Positions 44,495 to 53,820 of a stretch of 64,000 nucleotides of DNA are shown piece by piece. The position numbers and the translations under genes are program-made. Under the pieces are notes generated by a model. That model searched no databases. It worked only from the letters and a program-made list of their open reading frames with translations, and was not told the DNA's origin. Source of the DNA: G963663735 sp963663735. GTDB lineage: Bacteria > Acidobacteriota > UBA6911 > RPQK01 > JAPXNP01. Numbering within the stretch: position 1 is the stretch's first letter; the number at the start of each line of letters is the position of its first letter. The stretch covers positions 1,240,001 through 1,304,000 of the forward strand of contig CAXXHN010000001.1 in NCBI GenBank assembly GCA_963663735.2. The letters are read 5' to 3'.

Positions 44495-45035
44495 CCGGGA
44501 AATACCTTTCTTTCGGCAATAACCTTCGCCTCTGCTGGCAATCGTATAACGAATACGAGAACTAAAATCAGAAAAGCATAATACTACTTTCCGGCGTTGT
44601 AAGAACCTCAATTATAACGGTTACCTGGAAGCTGTAAACATGGATTTAGCCTTGCGTGCGGCTTAAATAACAGTTCTGGCTCTCATTTACCCGACAACTT
44701 TCAACCAATTCTTCTACATCAGCACCCCTGTTTTTTTCATTAACAGGAACAAAACTTCAGTAGACCCATGATACTGGCGAACCTGATTCATGCAGGGACT
44801 GGGTCCACATCATTTCCTCAGGAAAGGTCACAGGATAAACAAAAGAAAAAAGGGGTTTCTCCAGTTCGGATGGAAACCTCAATCCAATCCGTTTGTGAAT
44901 CATGTGGACAGAAACTCTTTTATAAAAAAATATCTTCCTTTTCGCACATCATCCACATGCTTTTCCAGAATTACTTCCACAGAGGAAGGGTACCAGGGAT
45001 CACAGTTACCGGTTTATCTCACAATTCAGATCCCC

Positions 45036-45084
45036 TACTACTTCTACTTTTATAAATACTTATTTCTTAAATACAGAAGTAGTA
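45036..45084. repeat. Inverted repeat upstream of selC
   Basis: Perfect 10-bp arms TACTACTTCT (45036-45045) and AGAAGTAGTA (45075-45084) are separated by 29 bp of AT-rich DNA. The right arm overlaps the place where the selC -35 element should be, so this may be an operator or a hairpin ending an upstream transcript. Confidence 0.55.
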
Positions 45085-45095
45085 AAGACCTCACC

Positions 45096-45107
45096 AGATG
45101 GTATAAT
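45096..45107 (+). promoter_or_regulatory. selC promoter -10 element
   Basis: A perfect TATAAT at 45102-45107 is preceded by TGG like an extended -10, with transcription expected near 45114, ten bases before the tRNA. No clear -35 is seen 17 bp upstream, which fits an extended -10 promoter. Confidence 0.6.
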
Positions 45108-45123
45108 CTTTTAAGTCAAAATC

Positions 45124-45220
45124 GGAGGCACTTCTCGTCTGGTGACGGGCCTGGTCTTCAAAACCAGTCGAGTCGCTTTATAGAGTGATTGGTGGGTTCG
45201 ATTCCCATGTGCCTCCGCCA
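45124..45220 (+). tRNA. selC: Selenocysteine tRNA (anticodon TCA)
   Basis: A 97-nt tRNA that reads UGA as selenocysteine. It has an 8-bp acceptor stem (GGAGGCAC with GTGCCTCC), anticodon TCA in CTGGTCTTCAAAACCAG, a long variable arm, the T-loop GGGTTCGATTCCC and an encoded GCCA end. The 8-bp acceptor and extended variable arm set it apart from tRNA-Ser and match E. coli selC. It shows that this organism makes selenoproteins. selA and selB are not in the window; selD is at 56.5 kb. Confidence 0.97.
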
Positions 45221-45351
45221 GGAAAGTTTCTGCCGGAGTATAATCAGGTTGGTTTTAACTAAAGATTTACCTGGTATCGGCCGAGGATCAAGGATTGATC
45301 TGGAGTTAAGGCAAACCATAAATAGAATGACATAACCCAGCGAGTACAAGA

Positions 45352-46203
45352 ATGGATAAAGACAAAAAGATTGTTGGAATTCAGGGAGAAATAGGCTCCT
45401 TCAGCGAAGAAGCTGCTCTGGATCTTTTGGGCCAGGATACCGATATCCGTAACTATCGGAGTTTTGAAGCTGTATTTGAAGCATTTAAAAACAGGGAAAT
45501 TAATTACTGTGTGATTCCGATGGAGAACTCACTTCTCGGATCTATTCACCGGAATTATGATCTCCTGCTGAAGAACAAGGCCCTGATCCAGGGAGAAATT
45601 TACCTGAAGATAAAACATAACCTGATTGTAATGCCCGGGACAAAATTTGAAGATATTAAAACTGTAATTTCCCATCCTGTAGCCCTGGCCCAGTGCGAAA
45701 AATTTTTTGATAAATACCCTGATATCAAGATAGAAACATCCTATGACACTTCAGGAAGTGTTAAGGACCTGGTGGACAGCAATCGAAGAGACCTGGCTGC
45801 TATAGCCGGTAAAAGAGCCTGCCAGGCTTTTGGCGGTGAGCTTCTGATGGAATCAATACAGGATTACGAAGAAAACTACACCAGGTTTGTCCTGCTGGGA
45901 GAAGATTTTGTATATACCCCGGCCGCTGATAAGACTTCTGTAGTGTTCAGTTTTCGCAATAAACCCGGTGCTCTTTTCAAATCCTTAAGTGTTTTCGCTT
46001 TAAGGGATATTGACCTTACCAGGATTGAATCAAGGCCTATAGCTGAAAGGCCCTGGGAGTACCTTTTTTATATTGACTTCCTCGGAAATCTGAATGACGC
46101 AAGAGTAAAAAATGCCTTGAACCACCTGCAGGAAATAACGGATTTCTTTGAGGTTATCGGGTGTTATAAAAGGGATCATACCATTAAAAAGATTGGTATG
46201 TAA
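45352..46203 (+). CDS. pheA: Prephenate dehydratase with ACT domain
   Basis: A 283-residue enzyme converting prephenate to phenylpyruvate for phenylalanine synthesis. The N-terminal GSFSEEAA and CVIPMENSLLGSI substrate loops and the catalytic Thr-Arg-Phe in NYTRFVLLG are present. A C-terminal ACT domain (about residues 197-275) has the feedback motif ESRPIAERPWEYLFYIDF. No chorismate mutase domain is fused. It starts 131 bp after selC. The gene partner for tyrosine is at 17.6 kb. Confidence 0.93.
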   Translation: MDKDKKIVGIQGEIGSFSEEAALDLLGQDTDIRNYRSFEAVFEAFKNREINYCVIPMENSLLGSIHRNYDLLLKNKALIQGEIYLKIKHNLIVMPGTKFEDIKTVISHPVALAQCEKFFDKYPDIKIETSYDTSGSVKDLVDSNRRDLAAIAGKRACQAFGGELLMESIQDYEENYTRFVLLGEDFVYTPAADKTSVVFSFRNKPGALFKSLSVFALRDIDLTRIESRPIAERPWEYLFYIDFLGNLNDARVKNALNHLQEITDFFEVIGCYKRDHTIKKIGM

Positions 46204-46280
46204 CTGCCATAACTTTTCAGGACTCAGTAACCAAGTGAAATCAAAACTTCAGAGATCTTTGTCAGAAAAGGGACATAAGT

Positions 46281-47420
46281 ATGAACAAAGATAATTTTAA
46301 CCGGAGATCTTTTATAGGTGCCACTCTAGGCGGGGCCATAACCGTATCAGCCGCGGCTGCAAAAGATAGTCCCGTTTCAGGAGAGGATATTAGTACAAAA
46401 GAACCTCTCCCTGGCAAGGAGGAACTCCAGTACAATGCCTCAGCCATACAGGTGAGCAACCGGAATCCTGAAGATCGCAACGGCATGAAAGAAAACACGG
46501 TCAGGATGCTGGAGCTTGTTGAACACGCTGTCGCGGGAAGCAAACCCTTTCTTCCGGTAAGGTTTATTGTTTTTCCGGAATTCGCCCATGCGGCCCCGAT
46601 CTATCCGGATGCGGCAACTTTAAGCCGGAAACTTGGAGTTGAAATACCCAACTGGCATACAGAGAAAATGGTTGAAAAGTCCAGGGAACTCAATGTTTAT
46701 ATCCAGATGGGCACTATGCTGGAAATCGATCCCGCCTATCCCGGAGCGTTGTTTAACACCTCCTGCCTGGTCGGACCCAGGGGGATACTCTATAAATACA
46801 GAAAAGTAAATCCCTGGATTCCTTTCGAGGTTCATACCAGCCCGCATGATATTCCAGACTACCAGGAGGAACTTTTTCCTGTTGCGGAAACCGAAATAGG
46901 GAGAATAGGAGCAGCTATATGCTATGACTGGCTCTTCCCCGAAGCTCTGCGCCAGTTGACTGCAAATGGTGCTGAGATTCTGGCCAGGGTTTCAGCCTAC
47001 ATGGATCCTTTTGGGGCGACTGAACCCAATTCCTGGTGGACAATAGTGAATCAATGCCGTGCCCTGGAGAACATAACTTACGTAATAGCAGCTAACCAGG
47101 GAGCCAAGTTAAGGAATTATCCTCCTTTTTCCTGGCCCGGGGGAAGCATGATTGTTGACCATGATGGTAGAATTGTAACTCAGGCTACACCAGGTGACGG
47201 AGAGAAGATCATAACCGGACCGGTAGACATCTCCATGCTTCGCAAGGAAAGGAAGACCCGCCTCGCTCACATGATGCCTGCTCACCTGAGGACTGAGGCA
47301 TATCCTGTATATGGGGAAGAAGTCCTGGCCAGAAATAGTTTCAGGGACAACGCCGGCAGGACTTATGAGATGAATTGCGAAGTGATTCAGAGGGTTAAAA
47401 AGAAAATTTTACCCGATTAA
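46281..47420 (+). CDS. Tat-exported nitrilase-superfamily hydrolase
   Basis: A 379-residue carbon-nitrogen hydrolase. The Glu-Lys-Cys triad is seen as Glu in VFPEFAHAA, Lys in YKYRKVNPW and Cys in AAICYDWLFPE. The N-terminus FNRRSFIGATLGGAITVSAAAA is a twin-arginine signal, so the enzyme should act in the periplasm, unusual for a family that is mostly cytosolic. It would cleave an amide or carbamoyl bond; the substrate is unknown. The ribosome-binding site is AAAAGGG. It lies between pheA and rpmH. Confidence 0.85.
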   Translation: MNKDNFNRRSFIGATLGGAITVSAAAAKDSPVSGEDISTKEPLPGKEELQYNASAIQVSNRNPEDRNGMKENTVRMLELVEHAVAGSKPFLPVRFIVFPEFAHAAPIYPDAATLSRKLGVEIPNWHTEKMVEKSRELNVYIQMGTMLEIDPAYPGALFNTSCLVGPRGILYKYRKVNPWIPFEVHTSPHDIPDYQEELFPVAETEIGRIGAAICYDWLFPEALRQLTANGAEILARVSAYMDPFGATEPNSWWTIVNQCRALENITYVIAANQGAKLRNYPPFSWPGGSMIVDHDGRIVTQATPGDGEKIITGPVDISMLRKERKTRLAHMMPAHLRTEAYPVYGEEVLARNSFRDNAGRTYEMNCEVIQRVKKKILPD

Positions 47421-47537
47421 TGTGGTATGAAATCGTTTCAAATGGTCAATTAAAAGGTTTAAAAACGGCCGGAATGTTGAATATACAAGGGAAAAGTTGG
47501 TACTATTCCACTTTTTGAAAGTAGAGGTTTTTAAGAT

Positions 47538-47678
47538 ATGAAGAGGACTTTTCAGCCCAATAACAGGCGCAGAGCAAAAAAACATGGTTTCAGGGTCCGT
47601 ATGCAGACCAAAGCTGGACGGGCCATCCTGGCTCGCAGAAGAGCAAAGGGCAGGGCTAGACTTACAGTAAGTGGATAA
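47538..47678 (+). CDS. rpmH: Large ribosomal subunit protein L34
   Basis: A 46-residue basic ribosomal protein with the canonical sequence MKRTFQPNNRRRAKKHGFR and RMQTKAGRAILARRRAKGR. Length and sequence leave no doubt. It leads the rpmH-rnpA-yidD-yidC-jag-mnmE operon. Its stop TAA (47676-47678) lies inside the start of rnpA, an overlap of 8 bp. Confidence 0.97.
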   Translation: MKRTFQPNNRRRAKKHGFRVRMQTKAGRAILARRRAKGRARLTVSG

Positions 47679-48024
47679 GCGGAATCTGGGTTTTACCAAG
47701 TCTGAGCGTATTCTCAAGAGAAAACAGTACCTGGATATATATGCCAGGGGGAAGAGATCCAGAAACCGGCTGTTTTACATATATTTCCTTGAGAATGGAC
47801 TTGAACACAGCCGTCTGGGCCTTACGGTCAGTCGTAAAGTCGGCGGATCGGTAGTGCAGAATAGGATTAAGAGACGTTTCCGCGAAATTTTTCGCAGTTC
47901 CGGAATCAACATCAATCCTCCTTCAGATATAGTCATAAATGCGACCCGGACCACATCCAGGGTTGATTACTGGTCACTTGAAGAGGAATTTCTGAAGGAA
48001 CTGAACAACTGGGTGAAAAAATGA
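47671..48024 (+). CDS. rnpA: Ribonuclease P protein component
   Basis: A 117-residue cofactor of the RNase P ribozyme that helps bind pre-tRNA leaders. The conserved RNR motif is seen as VVQNRIKRRFREIFR, with FTKSERILKR at the N-terminus. The start is GTG at 47671, overlapping rpmH by 8 bp; the stop overlaps the yidD start by 4 bp. This coupling is typical of the operon. Confidence 0.95.
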   Translation: MDKRNLGFTKSERILKRKQYLDIYARGKRSRNRLFYIYFLENGLEHSRLGLTVSRKVGGSVVQNRIKRRFREIFRSSGININPPSDIVINATRTTSRVDYWSLEEEFLKELNNWVKK

Positions 48025-48254
48025 GAGTGATTTTGTTGAAGCTTTTAAAGTTTTACAAACGCTTCATCTCCCCCATCTTCCCTCCCTCCTGTCGATTTCA
48101 TCCTACCTGTTCAGAATATGCCGCATATGCCATTGAGGAATGGGGAGCTGGAAAAGGATCCATCCTTGCAGCGAAAAGATTAATAAAATGCCATCCTTTT
48201 CATCCCGGTGGGTTTGATTATGTGCCGGTCAAGGTAAAGAAAAAAACACAATGA
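48021..48254 (+). CDS. yidD: Membrane protein insertion efficiency factor YidD
   Basis: A 77-residue protein with the family pattern LLKFYKRFISPIFPPSCRFHPTCSEYAAYAIEEWG and KRLIKCHPFHPGGFDYVP, including the three conserved Cys. YidD assists insertion of proteins into the inner membrane beside YidC. It overlaps rnpA by 4 bp and yidC by 4 bp. Confidence 0.95.
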   Translation: MRVILLKLLKFYKRFISPIFPPSCRFHPTCSEYAAYAIEEWGAGKGSILAAKRLIKCHPFHPGGFDYVPVKVKKKTQ

Positions 48255-49984
48255 AAAACCGAGAAGACAATGATGTTGAACGCAGAATAATTCTGGCGAT
48301 CATTCTCTCAATGGCTGTCCTGTTCCTGACGCCTTACGTATATAAATATTTTTACCCGGAGGCTTACGTCCCGGTTGAGGTATCAGAACAGGGCCAGGAA
48401 GAGGGTACATCCATTGTTTCTGACACCAAGGAAGAAGTTCCTCTGGAAACGTCCCCCCGGGAATTGACAGCTACTGAAGAAGATTCAGAATTTTTGTCAG
48501 TAGAAGGTACTAAAGGCGTAGAAAAAAGGTTTATTGTTGAAAATGATGATTTGCGTCTTCATTTTGACACCAGGGGTGCGATATTACATGAGGTTGAGCT
48601 CAAGCAGTATCTGAATGCCGAAGGAATCCCTTTGCAGCTGGTAAATGGACTGGCTCCGATTGAGTTAGGGAGCCCGCTTCAGGTCAAGGTGAAAGGTGAA
48701 AAGGACCTCGGCTCAGTAGTCTATGAAGTAAACAGCGAAAATGACCTGATCAGCGCGCCCGCCTCGATTGAGTTCACATACAGATCAGGTGACCTTGAAA
48801 TCATCAAAACCATTGATATTCCGGTATCAGGATACCAGCTCGGACTTAGGGTTGAGGCCACCAAACGTGGCATTCCGATGGAGAGCACCATCACGCTGGG
48901 ACCTGGAATCGGCTCATTTGATAATGGCAGGACCGGTGATTTCCGGACCCCCAGGATTGTATTCAAGCGAAACGCCGGAGTTGAATCCTATGATGAAAAG
49001 GACATAAGTAAAGGCGTCAGCGAAATCGACCGTGGCTCCAGATGGCTGGCGCTGGACAGCAAGTATTTTTCTTTCCTTATCCTTTCCCCGGAAAAACTGG
49101 GGTCAGTCCGCCTTTATCGTGATGTGATCCTGGTGGATGGGCAGGAGGTTGTTAAAACCGATGGTGATGAATATCCTCTGCTGAAGGCTGAAGTAGAGAT
49201 GCCGGTTGATGAGGGAGTAATCCTGTTTCTGGGACCCAAAAAGACCAGCCTCCTGAAAAGCCTCGATCCTTCATTGCCGGGCCTCATTGACTATGGCTGG
49301 TTCGGAGCCATTGTCAGGCCCATGCTTAGCATACTGCGCTACATCCATGGATATGTCGGGAATTATGGATGGGCCATAATAATCCTTACATTTCTCATCA
49401 ACCTTGCACTGTTTCCCGTGAATTACAAGCAGATGACATCGATGAAAAAGATGTCGGCTCTGCAGCCCCAGATGAAGGCCATACAAAACAAGTACAAGCA
49501 AATGAAGAGGGATGACCCTCGAAAGCAGGAGCAGAATGCCGAAGTAATGGCCCTTTACAAGCAGCATGGGGTGAATCCCCTGGGCGGATGCCTGCCGATG
49601 CTGGTCCAGATACCGATACTTTTCGCTTTTTACCGTATGCTGGAGGCATCAATTGAACTCAAGGGGGAGCCGTTCATTTTCTGGATACAGGATCTGGCCA
49701 AACCGGATCCCTATTACATAACCCCTATAGTCATGGGGCTGACCATGGTTCTCCAGCAGAAAATGACCCCGTCAAGCAGTGACCCTACCCAGAAGAAGAT
49801 CATGACCATAATGCCGATTGCCCTGACTTTCATGTTTCTGGGCATATCGAGCGGCCTGGCAGTATACTTCCTCTTCAGCAATGTGTTCCGTATCTTTCTC
49901 CAACTGGGCATGAATAAACTGAACCAGAACAAGGACTCCGGCAAAAAGAAAATTGATAAGGAAATAAAAAAGGACTCAAAATAA
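48251..49984 (+). CDS. yidC: Membrane protein insertase YidC
   Basis: A 577-residue Oxa1-family insertase of the long diderm type. It has an N-terminal transmembrane anchor (about 11-28), a large periplasmic beta domain (about 60-340), and the five-segment insertase core from WGAIVRPMLSILRYIHGYVGNYGWAIIILTFLI onward, including MLVQIPILFAFYRML. The C-terminus is a Lys-rich tail that could contact the ribosome. It follows yidD with a 4-bp overlap. Confidence 0.95.
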   Translation: MKNREDNDVERRIILAIILSMAVLFLTPYVYKYFYPEAYVPVEVSEQGQEEGTSIVSDTKEEVPLETSPRELTATEEDSEFLSVEGTKGVEKRFIVENDDLRLHFDTRGAILHEVELKQYLNAEGIPLQLVNGLAPIELGSPLQVKVKGEKDLGSVVYEVNSENDLISAPASIEFTYRSGDLEIIKTIDIPVSGYQLGLRVEATKRGIPMESTITLGPGIGSFDNGRTGDFRTPRIVFKRNAGVESYDEKDISKGVSEIDRGSRWLALDSKYFSFLILSPEKLGSVRLYRDVILVDGQEVVKTDGDEYPLLKAEVEMPVDEGVILFLGPKKTSLLKSLDPSLPGLIDYGWFGAIVRPMLSILRYIHGYVGNYGWAIIILTFLINLALFPVNYKQMTSMKKMSALQPQMKAIQNKYKQMKRDDPRKQEQNAEVMALYKQHGVNPLGGCLPMLVQIPILFAFYRMLEASIELKGEPFIFWIQDLAKPDPYYITPIVMGLTMVLQQKMTPSSSDPTQKKIMTIMPIALTFMFLGISSGLAVYFLFSNVFRIFLQLGMNKLNQNKDSGKKKIDKEIKKDSK

Positions 49985-50041
49985 TAGAGCATGGATTTCG
50001 GCGGGAAAACTGGAAATCTGAGATTTAAGGAATAGAGAGAA

Positions 50042-50509
50042 ATGACTGAAAAACAAAATCCGGTTAAGATAACTGAAGAAATTGAAGCCCAGTTGAAAAA
50101 TCTGCTCAAGACCTCCTCTCTGGAAATACAGGTTGTATTAAAAGAGGCTGGTAATGATATCCGCTTTGATCTCAAGGGTAATGACAGCGAACTTCTGCTG
50201 ATGGATGGAGCCAGTCTCCTATATGCTTTTAACCATCTGATGAACCAGATATATTTCAAGCGTCTGGGCCGGGGAAGAAATATTGTTTTTGACTGCATGA
50301 ATTACCTGGCTGACAGGGAACTGGAACTGGAGCTGATGGCGGATGTGGCTGCTGAACAGGCACAAACCACCGGCCGCAAACTGGTTCTCCAGCCCATGAA
50401 CGCGGCTGAGCGGAGAATCATTCACATGAGGCTGGCCGAAAAGGAAGGCATCAGAACGGAAAGTGAGGGGTTCGGCCAGAATCGAAGAATCTCCATTATG
50501 CCGGCCTGA
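50042..50509 (+). CDS. jag: Jag/KhpB-like RNA-binding protein (KH-R3H)
   Basis: A 155-residue protein with a KH-like domain (about 33-80, MDGASLLYAFNHLMNQIYFK) followed by an R3H domain (PMNAAERRIIHMRLAEKEGIRTESEG). The N-terminal Jag_N domain is absent. Relatives bind single-stranded RNA and affect cell division and membrane-protein expression. Its place between yidC and mnmE is the conserved position. Confidence 0.9.
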   Translation: MTEKQNPVKITEEIEAQLKNLLKTSSLEIQVVLKEAGNDIRFDLKGNDSELLLMDGASLLYAFNHLMNQIYFKRLGRGRNIVFDCMNYLADRELELELMADVAAEQAQTTGRKLVLQPMNAAERRIIHMRLAEKEGIRTESEGFGQNRRISIMPA

Positions 50510-50611
50510 CTTCAATTTTCAAACTGCATAGAGAAAGAAGGGGTCCATTCTAACCTGTGAAAATCAGAATGTCCCTATGGTTTTCCCGGCGAATGATGGA
50601 TAGATAACGCG

Positions 50612-51979
50612 GTGCTTCCCGAACTTGATACCATAGCAGCTGTTTCTACAGCCCCTGGAAAAGGAGCAGTTTCCGTAATCAGGATAAGCGGATCCCAGGC
50701 ATGGGAGTTCGCTTTCCGCAAAACCCGCCTCAAAAAACCGGACATCAGGCCCCGTCATTTTTATTACGCCTCACTTCGTGATGGAGATGAGGAGCTGGAC
50801 GACGTTTTACTGCTTTTTTTCTCCGCCCCTGATTCCTATACAGGTGAAGATGTCCTGGAAGTGCAGTGCCACGGAAGCCCTTTCCTGACCGGAAGAATCC
50901 TGGAGAGTTGCCTGAACATGGGAATCCGTTCCGCCAGGCCGGGTGAATTCACTTACCGAGCCGTGCTTAACGGCAAAATGGACCTGACCCAGGCTGAAGC
51001 CGTTCGTGACCTGATTGAATCAAGGACAGCCCTGCAGGGCAGGATAGCCAGGGAAATGATCAAGGGAGGGTTAAGCAGCCGCCTGGCAAAAATCAGGGAA
51101 GAGCTGATATCAATCGCTTCCCAGATGGAGACTTCCCTTGAGTTCGTGGAAGAGGACGTCACACCACAGACCCGCTCAATCCTGCTGAAACGCGCAGATT
51201 CTGTCCTGAAAGAACTACGGGAACTGGAGGAAAGCTACCAGCGGGGAAGAATACTCAAAGAAGGGGTATTCACGGTACTGGCTGGAACAACTAATACAGG
51301 TAAGTCCCTTATTTTCAACGCTTTATCAGAAGAAGATCGTGCAATCGTGACCAGCCATGCTGGAACCACCAGGGATGTCATAGTTGAGGAACTGGACCTG
51401 GAGGGGATACCTTTTCTGCTCCACGATACCGCCGGGATCAGGAGAGAAACCGGAGAGATTGAAGGCCTGGGTATTGCCAGATCTCTGGAGCATTTCAGCC
51501 GGGCTTCCCTGATACTGTTTGTCCTGGACAGTTCCAGGGAATGGTGCGAGGATGACCAGAGCTGCTGGGAACAGATCAGAAATGCAAAGGTTATACTGGT
51601 TGTCAACAAGATCGATCTGGAAAGCAGGCTTGAGATTCCTCGCTCTGTAATTGCTGAATCCCTGGATATGGTTGAGATTTCCGCCTTAACCGGAAAGAAC
51701 CTCTCCTCCTTGATTAGCGCCATGATTGATAGCTGCAGGCTTGGGGATCAGGATATCAGTGAATCCTGTGTAATATCCAGTGTTCGGCAGAAAGAATGCC
51801 TTGCCAGGGCCGGAAAGCACCTGATGTTATGCCGGGAAGCTTATGCTTCGGGCCTCAGCGAAGAATATCCACTCCAGGATTTAAGAAAAGCGATGGAAGC
51901 AATCGGTCAAATGACAGGTGAGATCAGAAACGAAGATATTCTCGACCAGGTCTTCAGGACCTTCTGCATTGGAAAATAG
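50612..51979 (+). CDS. mnmE: tRNA modification GTPase MnmE
   Basis: A 455-residue GTPase that, with MnmG, installs the cmnm5 group at U34 of tRNAs. The N-terminal formyl-THF-binding domain begins DTIAAVSTAPGKGAVSVIRISG. The G domain lies within helical domains, with P-loop AGTTNTGKS, switch GTTRDV and NKID. The C-terminal CIGK motif with the essential Cys is intact. Start is GTG at 50612; the nearby ATGs upstream run into stops. A parS site follows its stop by 14 bp. Confidence 0.95.
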   Translation: MLPELDTIAAVSTAPGKGAVSVIRISGSQAWEFAFRKTRLKKPDIRPRHFYYASLRDGDEELDDVLLLFFSAPDSYTGEDVLEVQCHGSPFLTGRILESCLNMGIRSARPGEFTYRAVLNGKMDLTQAEAVRDLIESRTALQGRIAREMIKGGLSSRLAKIREELISIASQMETSLEFVEEDVTPQTRSILLKRADSVLKELRELEESYQRGRILKEGVFTVLAGTTNTGKSLIFNALSEEDRAIVTSHAGTTRDVIVEELDLEGIPFLLHDTAGIRRETGEIEGLGIARSLEHFSRASLILFVLDSSREWCEDDQSCWEQIRNAKVILVVNKIDLESRLEIPRSVIAESLDMVEISALTGKNLSSLISAMIDSCRLGDQDISESCVISSVRQKECLARAGKHLMLCREAYASGLSEEYPLQDLRKAMEAIGQMTGEIRNEDILDQVFRTFCIGK

Positions 51980-51992
51980 AAAAAGACTGTCA

Positions 51993-52008
51993 TGTTTCAC
52001 GTGAAACA
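51993..52008. promoter_or_regulatory. parS site 1
   Basis: A perfect 16-bp palindrome TGTTTCACGTGAAACA, the universal ParB-Spo0J binding site. It lies between mnmE and parB, in the intergenic gap. Confidence 0.97.
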
Positions 52009-52017
52009 ATTATTGGA

Positions 52018-52869
52018 CTACAGTCGAAGCAATTCTTCGTAAATCCTGTCTCTCTCTTCGGATGAATTGTAAAAGAAAGAAATTTTTCCGGACCGGTCAT
52101 TACCCGTTATCTCAATCCTCGTTTTCCAGTGTTCTTCCAGTTTTTGCCTGGCTTCCGCTACATTGGGATCAGGCAGAGGAGCGGGTTTCCTGTTTTCCTG
52201 ATCCAGCAGGTTACGGACCTTGATTTCAGTCTGCCGGACAGACAGGTCGGATTTCATGATTTCCCGGGCCAGTTGCTCCTGGAGACTTTCTTCAGGCAGC
52301 GGTATCAGGGCCCGGGCATGTCCCATGGCCAGTTTTGCTTCAGTGACCAGTTCCTGAATGCTTAAAGGAAGCTGCAGCAGCCTGAGGATATTGGCAACGG
52401 CCACCCTGCTTTTCCCCACTTTTTGTGCAATTTCTTCCTGGGTCAGGGAAAATTCATCAATCATCATTTTATAAGCGGACGCTTCCTCGATGGGGCTCAG
52501 GTCATCTCTTTGGATATTCTCGATAAGGGCCAGCTCAAGGATTTCCTGGTCCCCTACGGCTTGTATGATACAGGGGACCTGCTTCTGGCCGGCTTCCTGG
52601 GCAGCTCTCCATCGCCTCTCGCCAGCGACGATTTCGAATCCATCTTTCGATTTCCTGACTACTATGGGTTGCAGTATCCCATTAGCCTTGATTGATTCGG
52701 CCAGTTCGTGGAGTTTTTCCTTGTCAAAATACTGCCTGGGCTGTCTGGGATTGCGGTGGATTTCCTCTATGCCGAGTTTGGTCAGGGTACGGGAGGACTC
52801 ACCAGGTGAGATGCCGGCCGAAGGTAGGAGTGCGTCAAGACCTTTGCCTAAAGCTTTTCGTTTCATCAT
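52018..52869 (-). CDS. parB: Chromosome partitioning protein ParB
   Basis: A 283-residue CTP-dependent DNA clamp that loads at parS and spreads to organise the origin. The N-terminal KRKALGKGLDALLP is typical, the CTP-binding GERRWRAA (VAGERRWRAAQEAG) is intact, and ENIQRDDLSPIEEA and a helix-turn-helix (LTQEEIAQKVGKSRVAVANILRLL) follow. It is 9 bp downstream of parA. The two parS sites nearby are its targets. Confidence 0.95.
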   Translation of the reverse strand: MMKRKALGKGLDALLPSAGISPGESSRTLTKLGIEEIHRNPRQPRQYFDKEKLHELAESIKANGILQPIVVRKSKDGFEIVAGERRWRAAQEAGQKQVPCIIQAVGDQEILELALIENIQRDDLSPIEEASAYKMMIDEFSLTQEEIAQKVGKSRVAVANILRLLQLPLSIQELVTEAKLAMGHARALIPLPEESLQEQLAREIMKSDLSVRQTEIKVRNLLDQENRKPAPLPDPNVAEARQKLEEHWKTRIEITGNDRSGKISFFYNSSEERDRIYEELLRL

Positions 52870-52878
52870 TTTTCCAGG

Positions 52879-53676
52879 TTATTTAGGTTGTACCAGGTTT
52901 CCAAAAGTTGCTGTACAAGAATTGGTTAAAAGTTCCCTGGCTAATCTCATGTAGGAATCGGCTCCTTTGGAACGGGGGTCGTACATGATAATCGGCTTGC
53001 CAAAACTGGGAGCTTCAGCCAGGCGTACATTACGCGGTATGATGGTCTCAAACATACTTTGACCCAGGCAACTTCTGACATTTTCAGCGATTTGTGATGA
53101 AAGATTGAGCCTTTCATCAAACATGGTAAGCAAAACGCCTTCAATCTGTATATCGGGATTAAATCCCAGGCGGATACGGTCCAGAGTGTCCATCAGGTCA
53201 GAAAGACCTTCCAAAGCGAAATATTCACATTGGATAGGTATCAGCAGGGAGTCAGCAGCAACAAAAGCGTTGATAGTCAGGATTCCCAGGGATGGAGGGC
53301 AGTCTATAAGGATATATTCGAAATCTTCAGTCACCTGATACAGTATTTCCCGCAGGCAGTTCTGCCTGTCTTTCAGATTCAATAATTCAACATTGGCTCC
53401 TGCCAGATCACTTCGGGCAGGCAGTATGAAAAGGTTTTCAGTTTCAGTCGGATAAATGGCCTTTTTTACGGGAGCGTCACCACAGAGAACGTCATACACT
53501 GTGTATTGGAGGCTATTCCGGTCAAATCCAAGCCCGGCAGTAGCGTTTCCCTGGGGATCAAAGTCAACCAGTAAAGTACGGGCCTCGGCTGAAGCCAATG
53601 AGGCAGCCAGATTGATTGCTGTTGTGGTTTTTCCAACTCCGCCTTTTTGATTTGCTACAACTATTTTTCTGGCCAT
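52879..53676 (-). CDS. parA: Chromosome partitioning ATPase ParA
   Basis: A 265-residue ParA/Soj ATPase that moves ParB-parS complexes. The deviant Walker A is NQKGGVGKTTTAINLAASL, and the other motifs are LLVDFDPQGNAT and ILIDCPPSLG. Length is standard for chromosomal Soj. It precedes parB on the same strand and lies 144 bp after rsmG. Confidence 0.96.
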   Translation of the reverse strand: MARKIVVANQKGGVGKTTTAINLAASLASAEARTLLVDFDPQGNATAGLGFDRNSLQYTVYDVLCGDAPVKKAIYPTETENLFILPARSDLAGANVELLNLKDRQNCLREILYQVTEDFEYILIDCPPSLGILTINAFVAADSLLIPIQCEYFALEGLSDLMDTLDRIRLGFNPDIQIEGVLLTMFDERLNLSSQIAENVRSCLGQSMFETIIPRNVRLAEAPSFGKPIIMYDPRSKGADSYMRLARELLTNSCTATFGNLVQPK

Positions 53677-53820
53677 ACAGCAGATAAGATAACATAATAA
53701 TCGGCCGGATGCCCGGTTGGAGACAGATATATTTTTGCGGCCAAGCGATTCATGTACAAACAGGAAAAAGTGGCCAGGGAAAAGAGCAAAATTTCTATTA
53801 TGATTTTGCTAATTAACCGG

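Larger units (their letters stand above)
44495..45123. other. Long intergenic region upstream of selC
   Basis: About 630 bp without a convincing gene between the lipid kinase (minus) and selC (plus). It contains a 10-bp inverted repeat at 45036-45084 and one DnaA-box-like TCATCCACA near 44948. The selC promoter is at its right end. Confidence 0.45.

Noticed and set aside
44850..45000. Second DnaA-box cluster upstream of selC
   Set aside because: Only one box with a single mismatch (TCATCCACA); the others differ at two or more positions and no AT-rich unwinding element is arranged with them.
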